From positions 28,724,650-28,788,649 of the forward strand of contig NC_134026.1 in assembly GCF_964204645.1 (NCBI RefSeq): a DNA stretch of 64,000 bases. The letters are read 5' to 3'. The notes below the pieces were generated by a model, which saw only the letters and a program-made list of their open reading frames with translations, was not told the origin of the DNA and made no database searches. Both the position numbers and the translations under genes were made by a program. This DNA comes from Tubulanus polymorphus. Taxonomy: Eukaryota; Nemertea; Palaeonemertea; Tubulaniformes; Tubulanidae. Of this stretch, positions 1-14,770 are shown piece by piece. Every line of letters begins with the position of its first letter. The stretch's first letter is position 1.

Positions 1-108
1 ACAAACAGTAACATATAAAACATAAAGACGTCGTTCCTCAGGAAGCAGGAACAGGAGCAGGAGCGGGAGCGCAGCGAAAATCGCCAGGAGGAGAATCCAC
101 GGTAGCAT
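1..108 (-). CDS. First coding exon of a membrane or secreted protein, cut by the window edge
   Basis: Reading leftwards from an ATG at 108-106, 36 codons stay open to the window edge. The product starts MLPWILLLAIFAALPLLLLF, a strongly hydrophobic stretch of about 20 residues, followed by LLPEERRLYV. This is a typical signal peptide or N-terminal membrane anchor, so the protein is probably ER-targeted. No family can be named from so short a piece. The start is the only ATG in the frame just before the hydrophobic run. The rest of the gene lies to the left of the window. Confidence 0.4.
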   Translation of the reverse strand, partial: MLPWILLLAIFAALPLLLLFLLPEERRLYVLYVTVC

Positions 109-1070
109 GTTCACAGTGTGAGTAAGCTGAGGTGATTGGTCTATGCTTGTGTACACCGTGGTCAGCCGGTGACGTATTCAATAGCGCGTGTCAGAATGAT
201 ATCAACAACTCTGAAAACCCGCAATTGTGTCTCTATTGTTGAATGGATTTACATTATGAGGTTCAACCGCCGGGTTGAATACGCGCCAGTAGTCAGCTGA
301 ACAATATAGTGGAGGAACTTTAATAAGGCCATGAAATAAATTACTTGATTCCCAACAGCTACTTCCGAATTTATAGGCATCCGCCTGTTTTTTTTTCCTT
401 AAATTCTAGAATAATTTATAAATTATACCGACCGATAGCACTTCCAGTTCAGATTCACACCAACACAGGTCTTCCTATCATAGAAACCGCGTAAACATTT
501 ACTAATGAAATTAGTTTATTAGTCACGGACAGTTCATGCACCCCGAGTAGTCTAGTACCTAGCCGTTGTTCCTGAACGTTGTTCCATTGTGGGTTTGAGA
601 ATGGCCCAGAACGAGTGTTATCTTATTTTTCTGGCCGCCCAAATGTTTTTTTCATTTTTACGAGCGGGGGCCCATCCCCCGCTCGTACATTACTAAAACT
701 AAAACAGCCACCCCTCTTTATAAAATCCTGTATCCGCCCCTGGGTAGTGGGTCGGTCGGTCAGCCATTTTTATCAAAAATTAAATTTATTTCAATGAATC
801 CAAAAAAATGTTCTCACTCGGTACCTTTGAAGTCAGGTCGGTCGGGTTACGGCAAACAGACCATTATTTTGGGATGGCCTTACCACTCATAATTGGAAAA
901 AACTGATTTTTTCTTTAATTTTGATACTGTATTAAACGGTACATCATCATGTAAATTTAGGAAAGTTCCTTGTCCTTCTATTACTGGTACTTTCTGTCTT
1001 TCATGTTTACAGATTTGAGACCAGGTTAAAATACAACTCTACAACATGTTCACATGTATATTTAAAAAGT
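109..1070. other. Spacer between the cut gene at the left edge and KRI1
   Basis: No coding region is supported here. It contains a perfect hairpin at 660-686 and, at 734-742, the sequence CCGCCCCTG, which read on the other strand (CAGGGGCGG) looks like the end of a small non-autonomous DNA transposon. The left part should hold the promoter of the gene starting at 108. Confidence 0.4.
660..686. repeat. Perfect GC-rich hairpin, 11-bp arms with 5-base loop
   Basis: ACGAGCGGGGG is followed after CCCAT by its exact reverse complement. It stands out in AT-rich surroundings and lies about 50 bp inside a CAGGGGCGG end at 742, so it may be the internal hairpin of a degraded small transposon. Confidence 0.6.
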
Positions 1071-1076
1071 TTTATT
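1071..1076 (-). terminator. Polyadenylation signal of KRI1
   Basis: TTTATT on the plus strand is AATAAA on the minus strand, about 35 bp past the KRI1 stop codon at 1112. Confidence 0.55.
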
Positions 1077-1111
1077 CTATACACAGTATTTACAAAATAA
1101 TACACCATTCA

Positions 1112-5183
<4,072 letters not shown>

Positions 5184-5652
5184 TTTATCGATAAATATAT
5201 GATGCTAGTAAAGTGCCATGCTGATAAGGGATTTCCCAATAATTGATGTTGCGTTAATTGTTATCGGGGATTCCGTCAGAAATCCGGTACTTTGATTAAC
5301 TTTTATCATCAATCAGGCACACGATATAACGTAAATAAAATTTTCTAATTTTTGAATCGGTTATAATGTTTCAACTAATTCGAGATGAGCAGAAAATTTT
5401 GTTTACACAATGTGGCCACTGGTGTGTGACAAGCCATGCAACATGGCGGGGAAGTCCAAAATTCATTATAAAGCCAACAATTAATAGAAATGTTAATTAC
5501 CATGTTTAACGACAAGTTGTTGAAGTAAAAGCTGTTGAATATAGGTTGGTTTGATATTTCAAGATGACTTCGAAAAGTTTGAAGCAATGAAAAGATTCTA
5601 GAATCATGTTTATTTCGAATGAAAGAGATAGACACAATAATTACCGAAAGAG
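5184..5652. promoter_or_regulatory. Shared upstream region of KRI1 (-) and CLCC1 (+)
   Basis: The two start codons are 513 bp apart and point away from each other. CLCC1 has a 5' untranslated exon that ends near 5652 (AAAGAG before GTCAGT) and resumes just before its ATG after a pyrimidine-rich TTTTTTCAG. A YY1-like motif, CAACATGGCGG, lies at about 5439-5449. No TATA box is obvious. A shared two-way promoter is inferred from spacing and motif. Confidence 0.5.
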
Positions 5653-5695
5653 GTCAGTTTTTAATCGTTTCTGATATTCTTTTTTCAGCCCTGAA

Positions 5696-8355
5696 ATGAT
5701 GTTACCTTCGATAAGCTTTGTTTTAACCTGCTGGTTGATGATGGTTTTAGTTACCGCTGAAAGGATACCGACTTTAGACGATATAAAAAGAGTGAAAAAA
5801 GATGATTTTGTCGATCCAAATGATATGTTTAATTATGAACCGAATGGGCTGAAAAAAATCAATGATAAGGTTTGTATCAGTTTTCTGCACGATTCCAGAA
5901 TTAAACTTCTGTGATATTGATTGCTTATGAATTTTGTATTGTAAGGAATTTGTGAAGATTGATGAGACGAACTCAGAAGACATGAATAAGAAATATAGGA
6001 AAGATTCGGCAAAACTTCCATCGGAACAAATCAGCGCGACTGAAAAAGTTGAGAAAGTTTGTCCTGCTGTTGTATCTGACCGTCCATTTTATAAACAGCA
6101 TATCAGATCATTACTGACTCATTTTACAAAAAAGGTGATTATAATCATTTTGATAAGCGCTAGAAGAAGAGTTTTATGTGAAAGCAAGTAATTACAGTGA
6201 AACCTCGTTACAATGAACTTTACGGACCAGAAAATAAGTTCATAATAACCGATAGTTAGTTATGTCCAGTATTGAAATAATTAAATTGTCTTACTTGGGA
6301 CATAATTTTATATTTGTAATACCCGATGAATCACTGTATCTATCAGGAAAATGTTTTGGAAAAGTGCAAACTTTGCCCACGTTGATGAAATGTCTCTCTC
6401 ATTCTGCCTCGTAGCTTGATTCTGAAAATTCACAAGAGGAAATGTCTTACGAACTGATTGTTACACTTTCAAAAAGTGATTTCAACATTCTGCAAAGTTT
6501 TGTCAATAAGGAGTCGGTTAGCATCCAAGATGTGAATTCAGTATTGGGTCAGATGATTCGTCGATCAAAGCCACTCGAAGAAGTTTTCGTTAGTAGATGG
6601 ACTTTTGAAGATATTTTTTTCGGTATCCAATATAAATTAGCTAAGGAAGTAAGTACAGAAATAATCATCACCGCTTTCATAAGACTGAAAGGAAATCTGG
6701 AGCAAATGTTGTTATTTTCAGATAATGATGATAATGATTTTGGTAATTACAACTATCTGTATCGGAACAAGAGTTCAAGTGTCTTGGAGAAGGCTTTTTG
6801 GACACATTGTCATGGTGTGTTTCATAATTAGCATACCATGGAATTGGTTTCATCTCTATAAGGTAAACGCATCAAAAATTCTAAGAAGAGATAGTCTAAA
6901 CTGGTACCGCAACACACCATTTGTAATATCAGGGGCGAATTGAGGGTTGTTTTCAAATTTTCCTGTAATTCTTCAGGAAGTGCATTTAAAATTAGTTTTG
7001 AGTGAGGCATCGTGGATCCGAACCTGAATAAAGCTCATAGCAATTAACATCAAATAAATCTGAAATCCGCGTATGATTTTGATTTCCAGGTGGCTGTTGC
7101 GAAGAGACAGTCAGAAGTGATAAAGGGGATACCGGAGGAATGTCGTCCTAGTGATATGTCCTGGCAGAAATCTATTCTCGGATACTTCGATAGTTTTATC
7201 ACGGTGAAGAAAGGAACTTGTGCGGAATATCATGAGAAGCTTCAGGTCGACCCATTTTGGGAAGTTTCACCACCGCAGGTAATTAATAGTTATATACATC
7301 CATTTAGGAAATTAATGATACCTTGGACTGTTGCTCATTGTGATATAGGACTCCTCAAATGCTTTCAAGCCAAATTATCATTTAACTCGAATACAAATCT
7401 TAAAACCATTGCAACAGAGAATTAAATTCCATTGTCTTAATCAAATTGTGGCCTCACTCGAACAAAAATGGTCTCAAATGATTCAAATTAAGAGGAGTAT
7501 GCTTTGATACAATGAAATGTGATAATTCGAGTTGTTTATAATGAAGTTCCAGTGTAATAATGACTTACTTTACAAAAAAATTCTTATTCAAAAAACCTGT
7601 TACTTGATAAGTAGTTGACATTTTATTCTGATGTTTTTGTTTTTTTAAGGCAGTTGCTGTCAGTATAACGAAATTCATTCTGGAACCTGTGACGCATATC
7701 GGGGAATCGATCAGTAAATTTTTCCGCAGTATTCTGTTACACGTTCCTCCGGTTATGTATCCTGTAGTGATCGGATGTACATTAGTGTGTCTGTTCTTTC
7801 TGTTAATACTGACGTTCGGTTATCGTATACGCCTGCCGTTCTTTATGGGGGCGATTGAACCGACAAAACAAGAACAGACATCATCGAAAGAATTCGTGAA
7901 AGCAATTGAAAGCATGAAAACTGAGGTAATAACTTGTTCCGTCAAGGACTGAAATATTTAATTCTTTACTGCTTAAATTCATTATTTGGAATTTTTTCTT
8001 GCAGATTATTGAATCAGTGCAGCATAGCATGTCTTCACAGAATAAGCTGCCAGCACCAGCCCCAACTCAACCAGCAGCTATTGAAAGTAGGCCAGGTGTG
8101 GAGGATATTGGACCATTAGTTAAAGTTGTAGCCGAACTGAAACATTCACTAGATACTGTTAAAAAACAGCAGCAATTGTACTCAGTTGATAAAAGCAGTT
8201 TGAATGAACCAAACTATTGTGCTATCGACAAGCCGTCCTCCGGTCTCGTAGAAAATGCAGACGATGCTGATAATAAACGGGACACTATTTGTGATGAAGA
8301 TAGTAATGAGGAATGTATCGATGTAATTGGTGCTGGTGATTCTTTAACGAACTGA
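5696..8355 (+). CDS. CLCC1: Chloride channel CLIC-like protein 1 (ER membrane protein)
   Basis: CLCC1 is a multi-pass ER membrane protein implicated in anion conductance and ER ion balance. The start at 5696 gives a signal peptide (about 22 residues, ending near VTAERIP), followed by DFVDPNDMFNYEP, matching the DPTDMLNYD region of human CLCC1. Later exons give FYKQHIRSLLTHFTKK (6090s), SRWTFEDIFFGIQ (6590s, human WKWRFEDSFG), a membrane segment ending IPWNWFHLYK (to about 6861, human LGWNWMYLYK), CRPSDMSWQKSILGYF (7140s), then EPVTHIGESISKFF and a second long membrane segment (7740-7850). The last exon (about 8005-8355) is an acidic, low-complexity tail. The order of conserved blocks is as in vertebrates, but the tail is shorter. 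Seven or so exons with short introns were followed. Identity is strong. Confidence 0.9.
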
Positions 8356-8389
8356 TTGAAGTAGTCATTATGTATATGAAATTTCTGAA

Positions 8390-8395
8390 AATAAA
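8390..8395 (+). terminator. Polyadenylation signal of CLCC1
   Basis: AATAAA lies 35 bp past the CLCC1 stop, followed by a GT-rich stretch (GTGTATATGATGTGTATG) that fits a downstream element. Confidence 0.7.
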
Positions 8396-9779
8396 GTGTA
8401 TATGATGTGTATGTTTTTTCATAGAATTGTAAACTGAACGGTTTACACTTCTATGGTTTTTTGTTCGATGAAAATATATATGAAGACATTAGATGAATAT
8501 AATTCGTTCGTTTATTTCACGGAATGAAAATATTTTGTATATGAAAACAATTGAATATGATGTACAAATCATTGCAACATATATCGAAATTAGTCTGAGG
8601 TCGGTGTATTTATTGGTATATTTGTTTATTGCGGTAGTTAGCATAGTGTACATGGACAGACAAACAGTGTGCGAAATAGTTCCGTATAAAAACGATTAAT
8701 TGACCCTTAGACTCTTGATAAACAGGAACAATACACGCTCTGTCTACGACATTTTTAATCAAGTCGGGCACCCTTTTTATTAATGTCAAGTTGATAAAAA
8801 TGCTTATTGACTAATGAGCTGATAATGTATGATATCACTCCGCCGCGTGACGGCTCGTCGACCATTTTGTAATCGTTCCTAGGAACGAAAAAGATCGAAC
8901 TCAGTCCACTATTGAAACTACCACACAGCCTGAGGGTTGCAAGTTACAACCCTGGGCTCTTTTTGTTTTAAAGTTTCCCTTTTAACCCTTCAGCATTCCG
9001 CCGAATAAGAACACACAGTTCTGCAGTTGGGATCAGGTGAGTAAACTAATTCTTAAATCATGATTCGGCGGTTCTCTCTAAGCTCGATCAATTAGATTTT
9101 ATTTACCATACGTTAAACTAAATTAGTTCTTATATTCTTTCATTTTGTTTCTTGGATCGAAAATATTGGCGTTCGAACTGCAGTGACTACAGCGGTGAAA
9201 GCTGCAGCAATATTAATAATTTACTGTTTTTCTAAACTTTTCTGACGGAATTGTAGTAAATTCGCCTCGGCAGAATTTTAAGCTAAGCAGAACCTGTCAA
9301 AAATTGACAAGTGGCCGCGGCAATCAAAAATTGCTTCCAAAGCGCTGGATTTACAAAATCCTGCTGTACATTTCAAGAATGAAATATCGGTCGGCTAGGC
9401 CTATATCTATTTCATCGCAAGTTGCTGAAATATTGTTTCTAATTTTGAAGGTTCCTGCGTCTCAATACAAATCAAGCCCAGAAGGTAGTTGCCTACACAA
9501 GCAAGCGCTTGATTTCAACGCAGAACCCCCGTGGGATCCCAGCTGATATTTACTGAAACAACAAACATTTCAACTGGCCATGTAAGTAACCTAGTCGTAT
9601 TGCTTTGCAATGGTATTAAAAGCATTGAAAATTCAAATTATAAGAGTGTGACAGATGTTGTACCTGTTTATTCACTACTGAAAATCAGTTTGTTCAAATC
9701 AGGCCGTGGAATCTACTAAACGTAGTTTGATATCGCTTGAATTCACCTACAGTGACATACGTTCCAATGGTTTTTTCAG
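8396..9779. promoter_or_regulatory. Upstream region and 5' untranslated exon(s) of ornithine decarboxylase
   Basis: No long coding frame is convincing here. A donor-like AG/GTGAGT at about 9037 follows GGGATCAG and probably ends a 5' untranslated exon; the coding exon resumes at an acceptor (TTTTTTCAG) near 9779. Upstream are a GTGACGG element near 8847, a perfect palindrome CGTTCCTAGGAACG at 8874-8887, and a hairpin at 8927-8958 next to a pyrimidine-rich tract. The transcription start was not identified. Confidence 0.4.
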
Positions 9780-9846
9780 ACTGCTCCGGATTTCCTAATA
9801 TTGCTTATACAGTATTCAATTGTTGTACAAAATACATTCATCCATC

Positions 9847-12800
9847 ATGAAATTAATCAATGTTGTTGAGAATGGTAACGTGGAAGTTCTTCCAGCCAAT
9901 CAAACGATGAGAGATATCTGCGACCAGAAGACAAATACCATGAAAAATGATGTAAGTCGCAGACCGTCGGTGAAGCAGCCTTTCTTATCGCAATTTTCCC
10001 TGCCTAAAAACTACTCGCTAAAGTTGTATGAACAGGGTCCCTACAACTCCTTGAATCCTTGAAAACTCCTTGATTTTGGAATATATTTTTCAAGGTCCTT
10101 GAAAATCCTTTAATTTTCAGAAATATCCATAAACTCCTTGAAACTCCTTAAATTCTGGGAAAGTCCTATTAAAAATTTTCAAAAGGTCCTTTTCAGAAGA
10201 CAGTGTATTCTATTATTCTTCATTGTGTGACTTGTGAGTGAAAGTTGTTTCACTTTGAGATTTAAACACAACAACTGATCAAAATTTGAGAAAAACATGG
10301 ATTTTGTATATGACCGCGAAAACCTCCTTGAATTTTGAAAATTACTCCTTGAAAATTCCTTGAAAAGTCCTTGAATTCTGGATACCAGGAATTGTAGGAA
10401 CCTTGATGAATCTTGAAAAATCATCGTAGTGTATTATATTTGTAGGAGAGTGAAAATGCGTTTTTCGGTTGTGATTTGACTGAAATCATCGACAGGTGGA
10501 GTAGATGGAACGCCAATTTACCGACTGTTCAACCATTTTACGGTATGTAGGCTTTCCCAAGATGACAAATATCGGTTTTGATTCTGATTTTTGAGTTTCA
10601 TCGATGTATTGTTTGTTGTAGCTGTGAAGTGTAATCCTGATCCCATCGTTCTACAGACTATGGCCGGTCTCGGCGCAAACTTTGATTGCGCAAGCAAAGT
10701 AAGTAACGTAGGCTGAATGAGCTTATTTACTAACACTATTGAGCTATAACCACTAAAACTGAGTGTATTGTTGGGTAATCTGGTTTGACGCCAGTCTCTC
10801 ATTAAAGGAATAATTGGGTAATTTCTATTTGGATGAAGTCGGAGGAATATTTGTTATTTTTTTCTCGTCCAGGTTGAGATGAAAACTGTTTTGAGTTTGG
10901 GCGTGTCCCCGAAACGAATCATCCTGGCGAACCCTTGTAAACAGTCGTCGCATATTGTTTACGCTCGAGACAACGGGGTCGAGATGATGACCTTCGATAA
11001 CATGGAAGAGTTGCACAAAGTCAAAAGAGTTTACCCCAATGCTAAGTAAGTGTTTAACACGTTCAAACAGTTGATTGCTATTGAGGGCATTATTAGTATC
11101 TCCAGGAATCTGATCTGCCATCAGGATCCTGGTGTAAACTGCACCTCTTAAACTGTGGGGCCAGTTCCTGCAGTTTTGGTTAACCAGTGGATGAATAAAG
11201 TGGTGGTTAAACTTCATTAGATACAATTAAAACTAGTTACTATGTGGTATTATCAAAAATTCATATAGTCTTTATGAATTTTTGGTATTATTTAATGGTT
11301 GACTTGAGCACCTGATTCTATTCAATCTCATTGATAGACCCGGATGTGATATGATAATCTTATGTCAATTTTATCAGGTTGGTACTCCGTATTTTGCCCG
11401 GTAATTTCAAGGCTCAAGTCGACTTGGGAATTAAATTTGGCTGCCACGTCAAAGATACGACTCGTCTCTTGGAGAAAGCGAAGGAATTGGAGTTGAACGT
11501 GATCGGAGTGAGGTAATAGATACTGCGTTTGAAATACTAGATTGTTGTTTTAGCGATGAATTGCGTTGATGTATGTTTCATTTGTTTATAGTTTTCATGT
11601 CGGAAGCGGTTGTCATGAAATCGAAGCGTATCCGACGGCGATAACTCTCGCTCGCAACGTGTTCGATCGTGCCGAATTGCTCGGTTTCAAACCTTACTTG
11701 CTCGACATCGGCGGTGGATTTCCGGGACAAGATGGAGGACCAATTAGCTTCGAACAGGTATTGATTCCTGCGATGAAATCTTGAAATTACACGATGTATA
11801 TTAGTTTAGATTGTGCTGATTATTGTTTGTATATAATGAACAGTTTAGCGAGTCTATCAATGGATCGTTGGAGAAGAATTTCCCGGCTGATTGTGGAGTT
11901 AGTGTAATTGCTGAACCAGGCCGCTATTTCGTGACTACCGCTTTCACGTTGGTTACTAACGTGATTGCCAGGCGCACCGTTTCCTCTGAGGAATTGGATG
12001 GTAGGTTTATTAATTCATTATGGACATAGTTTTTATCCAGGTGTCAATCTGCCTCTTGTCAGTGATCGGTGTAGTCTGGATGATTCGATTCTTGCATTGT
12101 TTGTGGGTCTGATGAAAAGATTAATTGATTTTTAAATAAAAATGCTGTCGGTTCATCCGGGCAGGAGGAGACCACCGATAGGGCAGTGCCCAGGAGACCC
12201 AAAACCATTTCAGTTCTATAGCCAATCTAAACCTTAATACCTGTCTTAAGATTTGAGACCACTTTTGGATTTGAGTCTCGGCTATCAGCTTGAGAATTAT
12301 TTTTTGTGTACGGATGGCAAAAGCCTGTTAAACGTCCGATTGGGTGGGTGCTGATTGACATCTGCATCATCACCCAACAAATCCACCATTTGAAAAAATC
12401 TATCTCATTTAATGGACGATTTTGTTTATGTGTAGATGGTATTCACAACACTCCTGCTCCGGGGAAGAATCGTAAAGCACCGGCATTCATGTATTACATC
12501 AATGACGGTGTTTATGGTTCCTTCAATTGTCTTCTGTACGACCACGTGCCAGAATGTCCGCCAGTTCTTTATAACGTAAGTCCGTCCTTTAAAGAACTTT
12601 GAATCATTGCGCGACACATTTCAACGACTAGTCTAAATACGTTTTCCTTTGACGTCTATTTCAGGATCGTTCAGCTGAACAGCATTATGCCAGTAGTATT
12701 TGGGGACCAACATGCGATGGTTTGGATTGCATAACCAATTACGTTCTTCTGCCCGAATTGGACGTCGGTGACTGGGTATTCTTCGAAAACATGGGAGCCT

Positions 12801-13305
12801 ATACGATGGCAGGTGGCAGCACATTCAACGGCATGCCCAAACCATCGGGATTCTATGTCATTGACGAGAAATACAAGTAAGCATTGCCTTATCGTTTATT
12901 GAAACTTCATTCATATGACTTCAATTCCACCTGATGAGTGAAACGCACTTTGACACTTCGTTATTAACATGATAAGATGAAGTGGTTGTGTGTCGTGATT
13001 TCCAAGAATTCAAGTGTCGTGGTCGAAAGTTTATCAGTATATATTCTGAATCATTTCGGACAAAAATGACAATATTCCAGTTATTGAATACTTGAATATC
13101 GCCTCAATATCTCTGAATTTGTTATTATAGGGAGCTGATGAAATCGAAATGCAAAACACAGCGCTGCGACAACGTGATGAAAGTAACCGATGTCGACCAA
13201 ATTATCGCCGAAGGTTTGCTGAATTGTATTCTCGATGAAAAAGAGCAAAGTTTGCGCAACAACCTGGATCAAGTCATGTTACCATTGACAACTATTGAGT
13301 TTTGA
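9847..13305 (+). CDS. ODC1: Ornithine decarboxylase
   Basis: This cytosolic PLP enzyme turns ornithine into putrescine, the first step of polyamine synthesis. Exons run from [11 protein letters not shown] (9847) through [11 protein letters not shown] (lysine that binds PLP), [31 protein letters not shown] (histidine that stacks on PLP), [12 protein letters not shown] (phosphate binding), AEPGRYFV (glutamate that contacts the pyridine nitrogen), [21 protein letters not shown] (the active-site cysteine and aspartate) and [11 protein letters not shown]. The catalytic residues are all present, so this is a true decarboxylase and not an antizyme inhibitor, which usually loses several of them. The protein ends [13 protein letters not shown], shorter in its C-tail than mammalian ODC. 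About ten coding exons are visible. One intron (about 9952-10445) holds a small transposon. Confidence 0.96.
10033..10405. mobile_element. Non-autonomous DNA transposon (MITE) with internal CTTGAA repeats
   Basis: The ends are inverted repeats: CAGGGTCCCTACAACTCC on the left, and on the right the reverse complement of CAAGGTTCCTACAATTCC, matching at 15 of 18 bases. ATGAA flanks both ends directly, the likely remains of a target duplication. Inside, variants of CTCCTTGAATTTT and CTTGAAAATCC recur in both halves. There is no transposase frame. CAGGG-type ends suggest the hAT superfamily. It sits in an ODC intron. Confidence 0.6.
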
Positions 13306-13704
13306 AAATCTATCTTGCTTAGTTACACAGATATATCTGATCATAATATAAGTTTTGTCTAATTTGTACGCGTTGCATTAACAGCACATTAAATCATCCG
13401 GTGGTTGTCGAAAAACATATCTTTATCGAATCACTCACTAAGAAAGATATTGGAATCCTCACGTATATCATGAATTGTGGTGTGGGTATTTTAATTACCA
13501 ATTTCATCAAGTCACATTGTATGTCCATTCCGGCAAAGATGTTATAGTTTTTAGTTCGTCATTTCTGCTTGAGCACTGTTGTTTTGTTTAAGCTTTATTG
13601 GGAAATTCGTGAGCAGCCAGTGTCTCGACACGATATGTATTAATTTATGATTGTAATTCATATATTCTAATCAAATTTGCTTTGAAATCGTAGTATATAA
13701 GATC

Positions 13705-13710
13705 AATAAA
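13705..13710 (+). terminator. Polyadenylation signal of ornithine decarboxylase
   Basis: AATAAA about 400 bp past the ODC stop; the 3' untranslated region between them has no other coding signal. Confidence 0.6.
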
Positions 13711-14770
13711 GGCCAATTGAAGTAGTGAAATAATATGTTCTCATCTTGTGTTTTTACCGAGGGAAAGTTGTCTGCCGTACAAGTGGAATCTTGCTATACG
13801 ACCTTGGATCTTACAATTTATCAGTTTCCTACTGGTATTAGAAATCTAGAATTTCATCTAAAATAGGAAAATTTTGATAATTTCAATAATATATTCTGAT
13901 CCCCTCCTCTCCAGTTCCTTCGCTTACAAATCGAACCTACAATAGTTTGATCGTCTCCAAATCATGGGAATTCATTATGAGCGTAAATGTCCATAGTCTT
14001 CAGGGAAACTAGTCGGCGAGTAAGCCATCGATTTTCAAGTAGGAGAGCTTTGAGCCCTAGACTGGTATTAACTTAAACTCATGGGCTAACTCAATTCATT
14101 TTCAATTGAGTTAACCCCTGGGTTAAAGATAATATGTCTATAAAACCAGGCCCTGAAAAACTAACTCATCACTGAAATTCTGAATATAGAGAATCTTCAA
14201 CTTCGGATGATATCATGCCAGAAATGAACTATCATTAAAATGCGCATATTTTCTTGTCCCTAGCTCCTCTGTACTGGCAGTTTCGCTCCAATTCCTTACA
14301 CTTATAAATGTATCCGACAAGAGTGACAACCTCGAGAGTAGGAGAAAATCTAACCAGAACAACTAGATGGTTGTTATACGAGTAATAAATAGTCATTGTT
14401 GGTCATAGTCATTGGGAAAAAAGGTGGGAATTCATCAATTTTCGAATTGGAATGGCTGGCTATGTACAAAACCCTGAAACCTTATTCCTCAATCACGATA
14501 GATGATGGTAGCAAGTGATCCTAACCATCGAAAACGTAGAAAAAATAAATATAACTTGAAAATCATGATCGATTTTAATGGCTTAAAATAATTAGCAGTC
14601 TCCAAGTAGATAATATGCAATACATAAAATATAAACGCTTAGATTGTCATTTAATAACTTGCACCACATGTTTTAGGGCTCAACATATTCAGCATTGACT
14701 GTAATATCCAAAATACATACATTTTTTTATACAACATCATACAAAATAAATGAATGTGAACAATATGGTT
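13711..14770. other. Spacer between ODC and the XRCC1-N gene, tail to tail
   Basis: No gene is supported. It holds a foldback element at 14054-14153 and, from about 14550 on, probably the 3' untranslated region of the minus-strand gene that ends at 14771. Confidence 0.4.
14054..14153. mobile_element. Short foldback element (MITE-like)
   Basis: GCCCTAGACTGG at one end pairs loosely with CCAGGCCC at the other (TATAAAACCAGGCCC). The centre is a strong palindrome, GGGCTAACTCAATT then CATTTTC then AATTGAGTTAACCCC. About 100 bp, with no coding frame. Confidence 0.45.
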
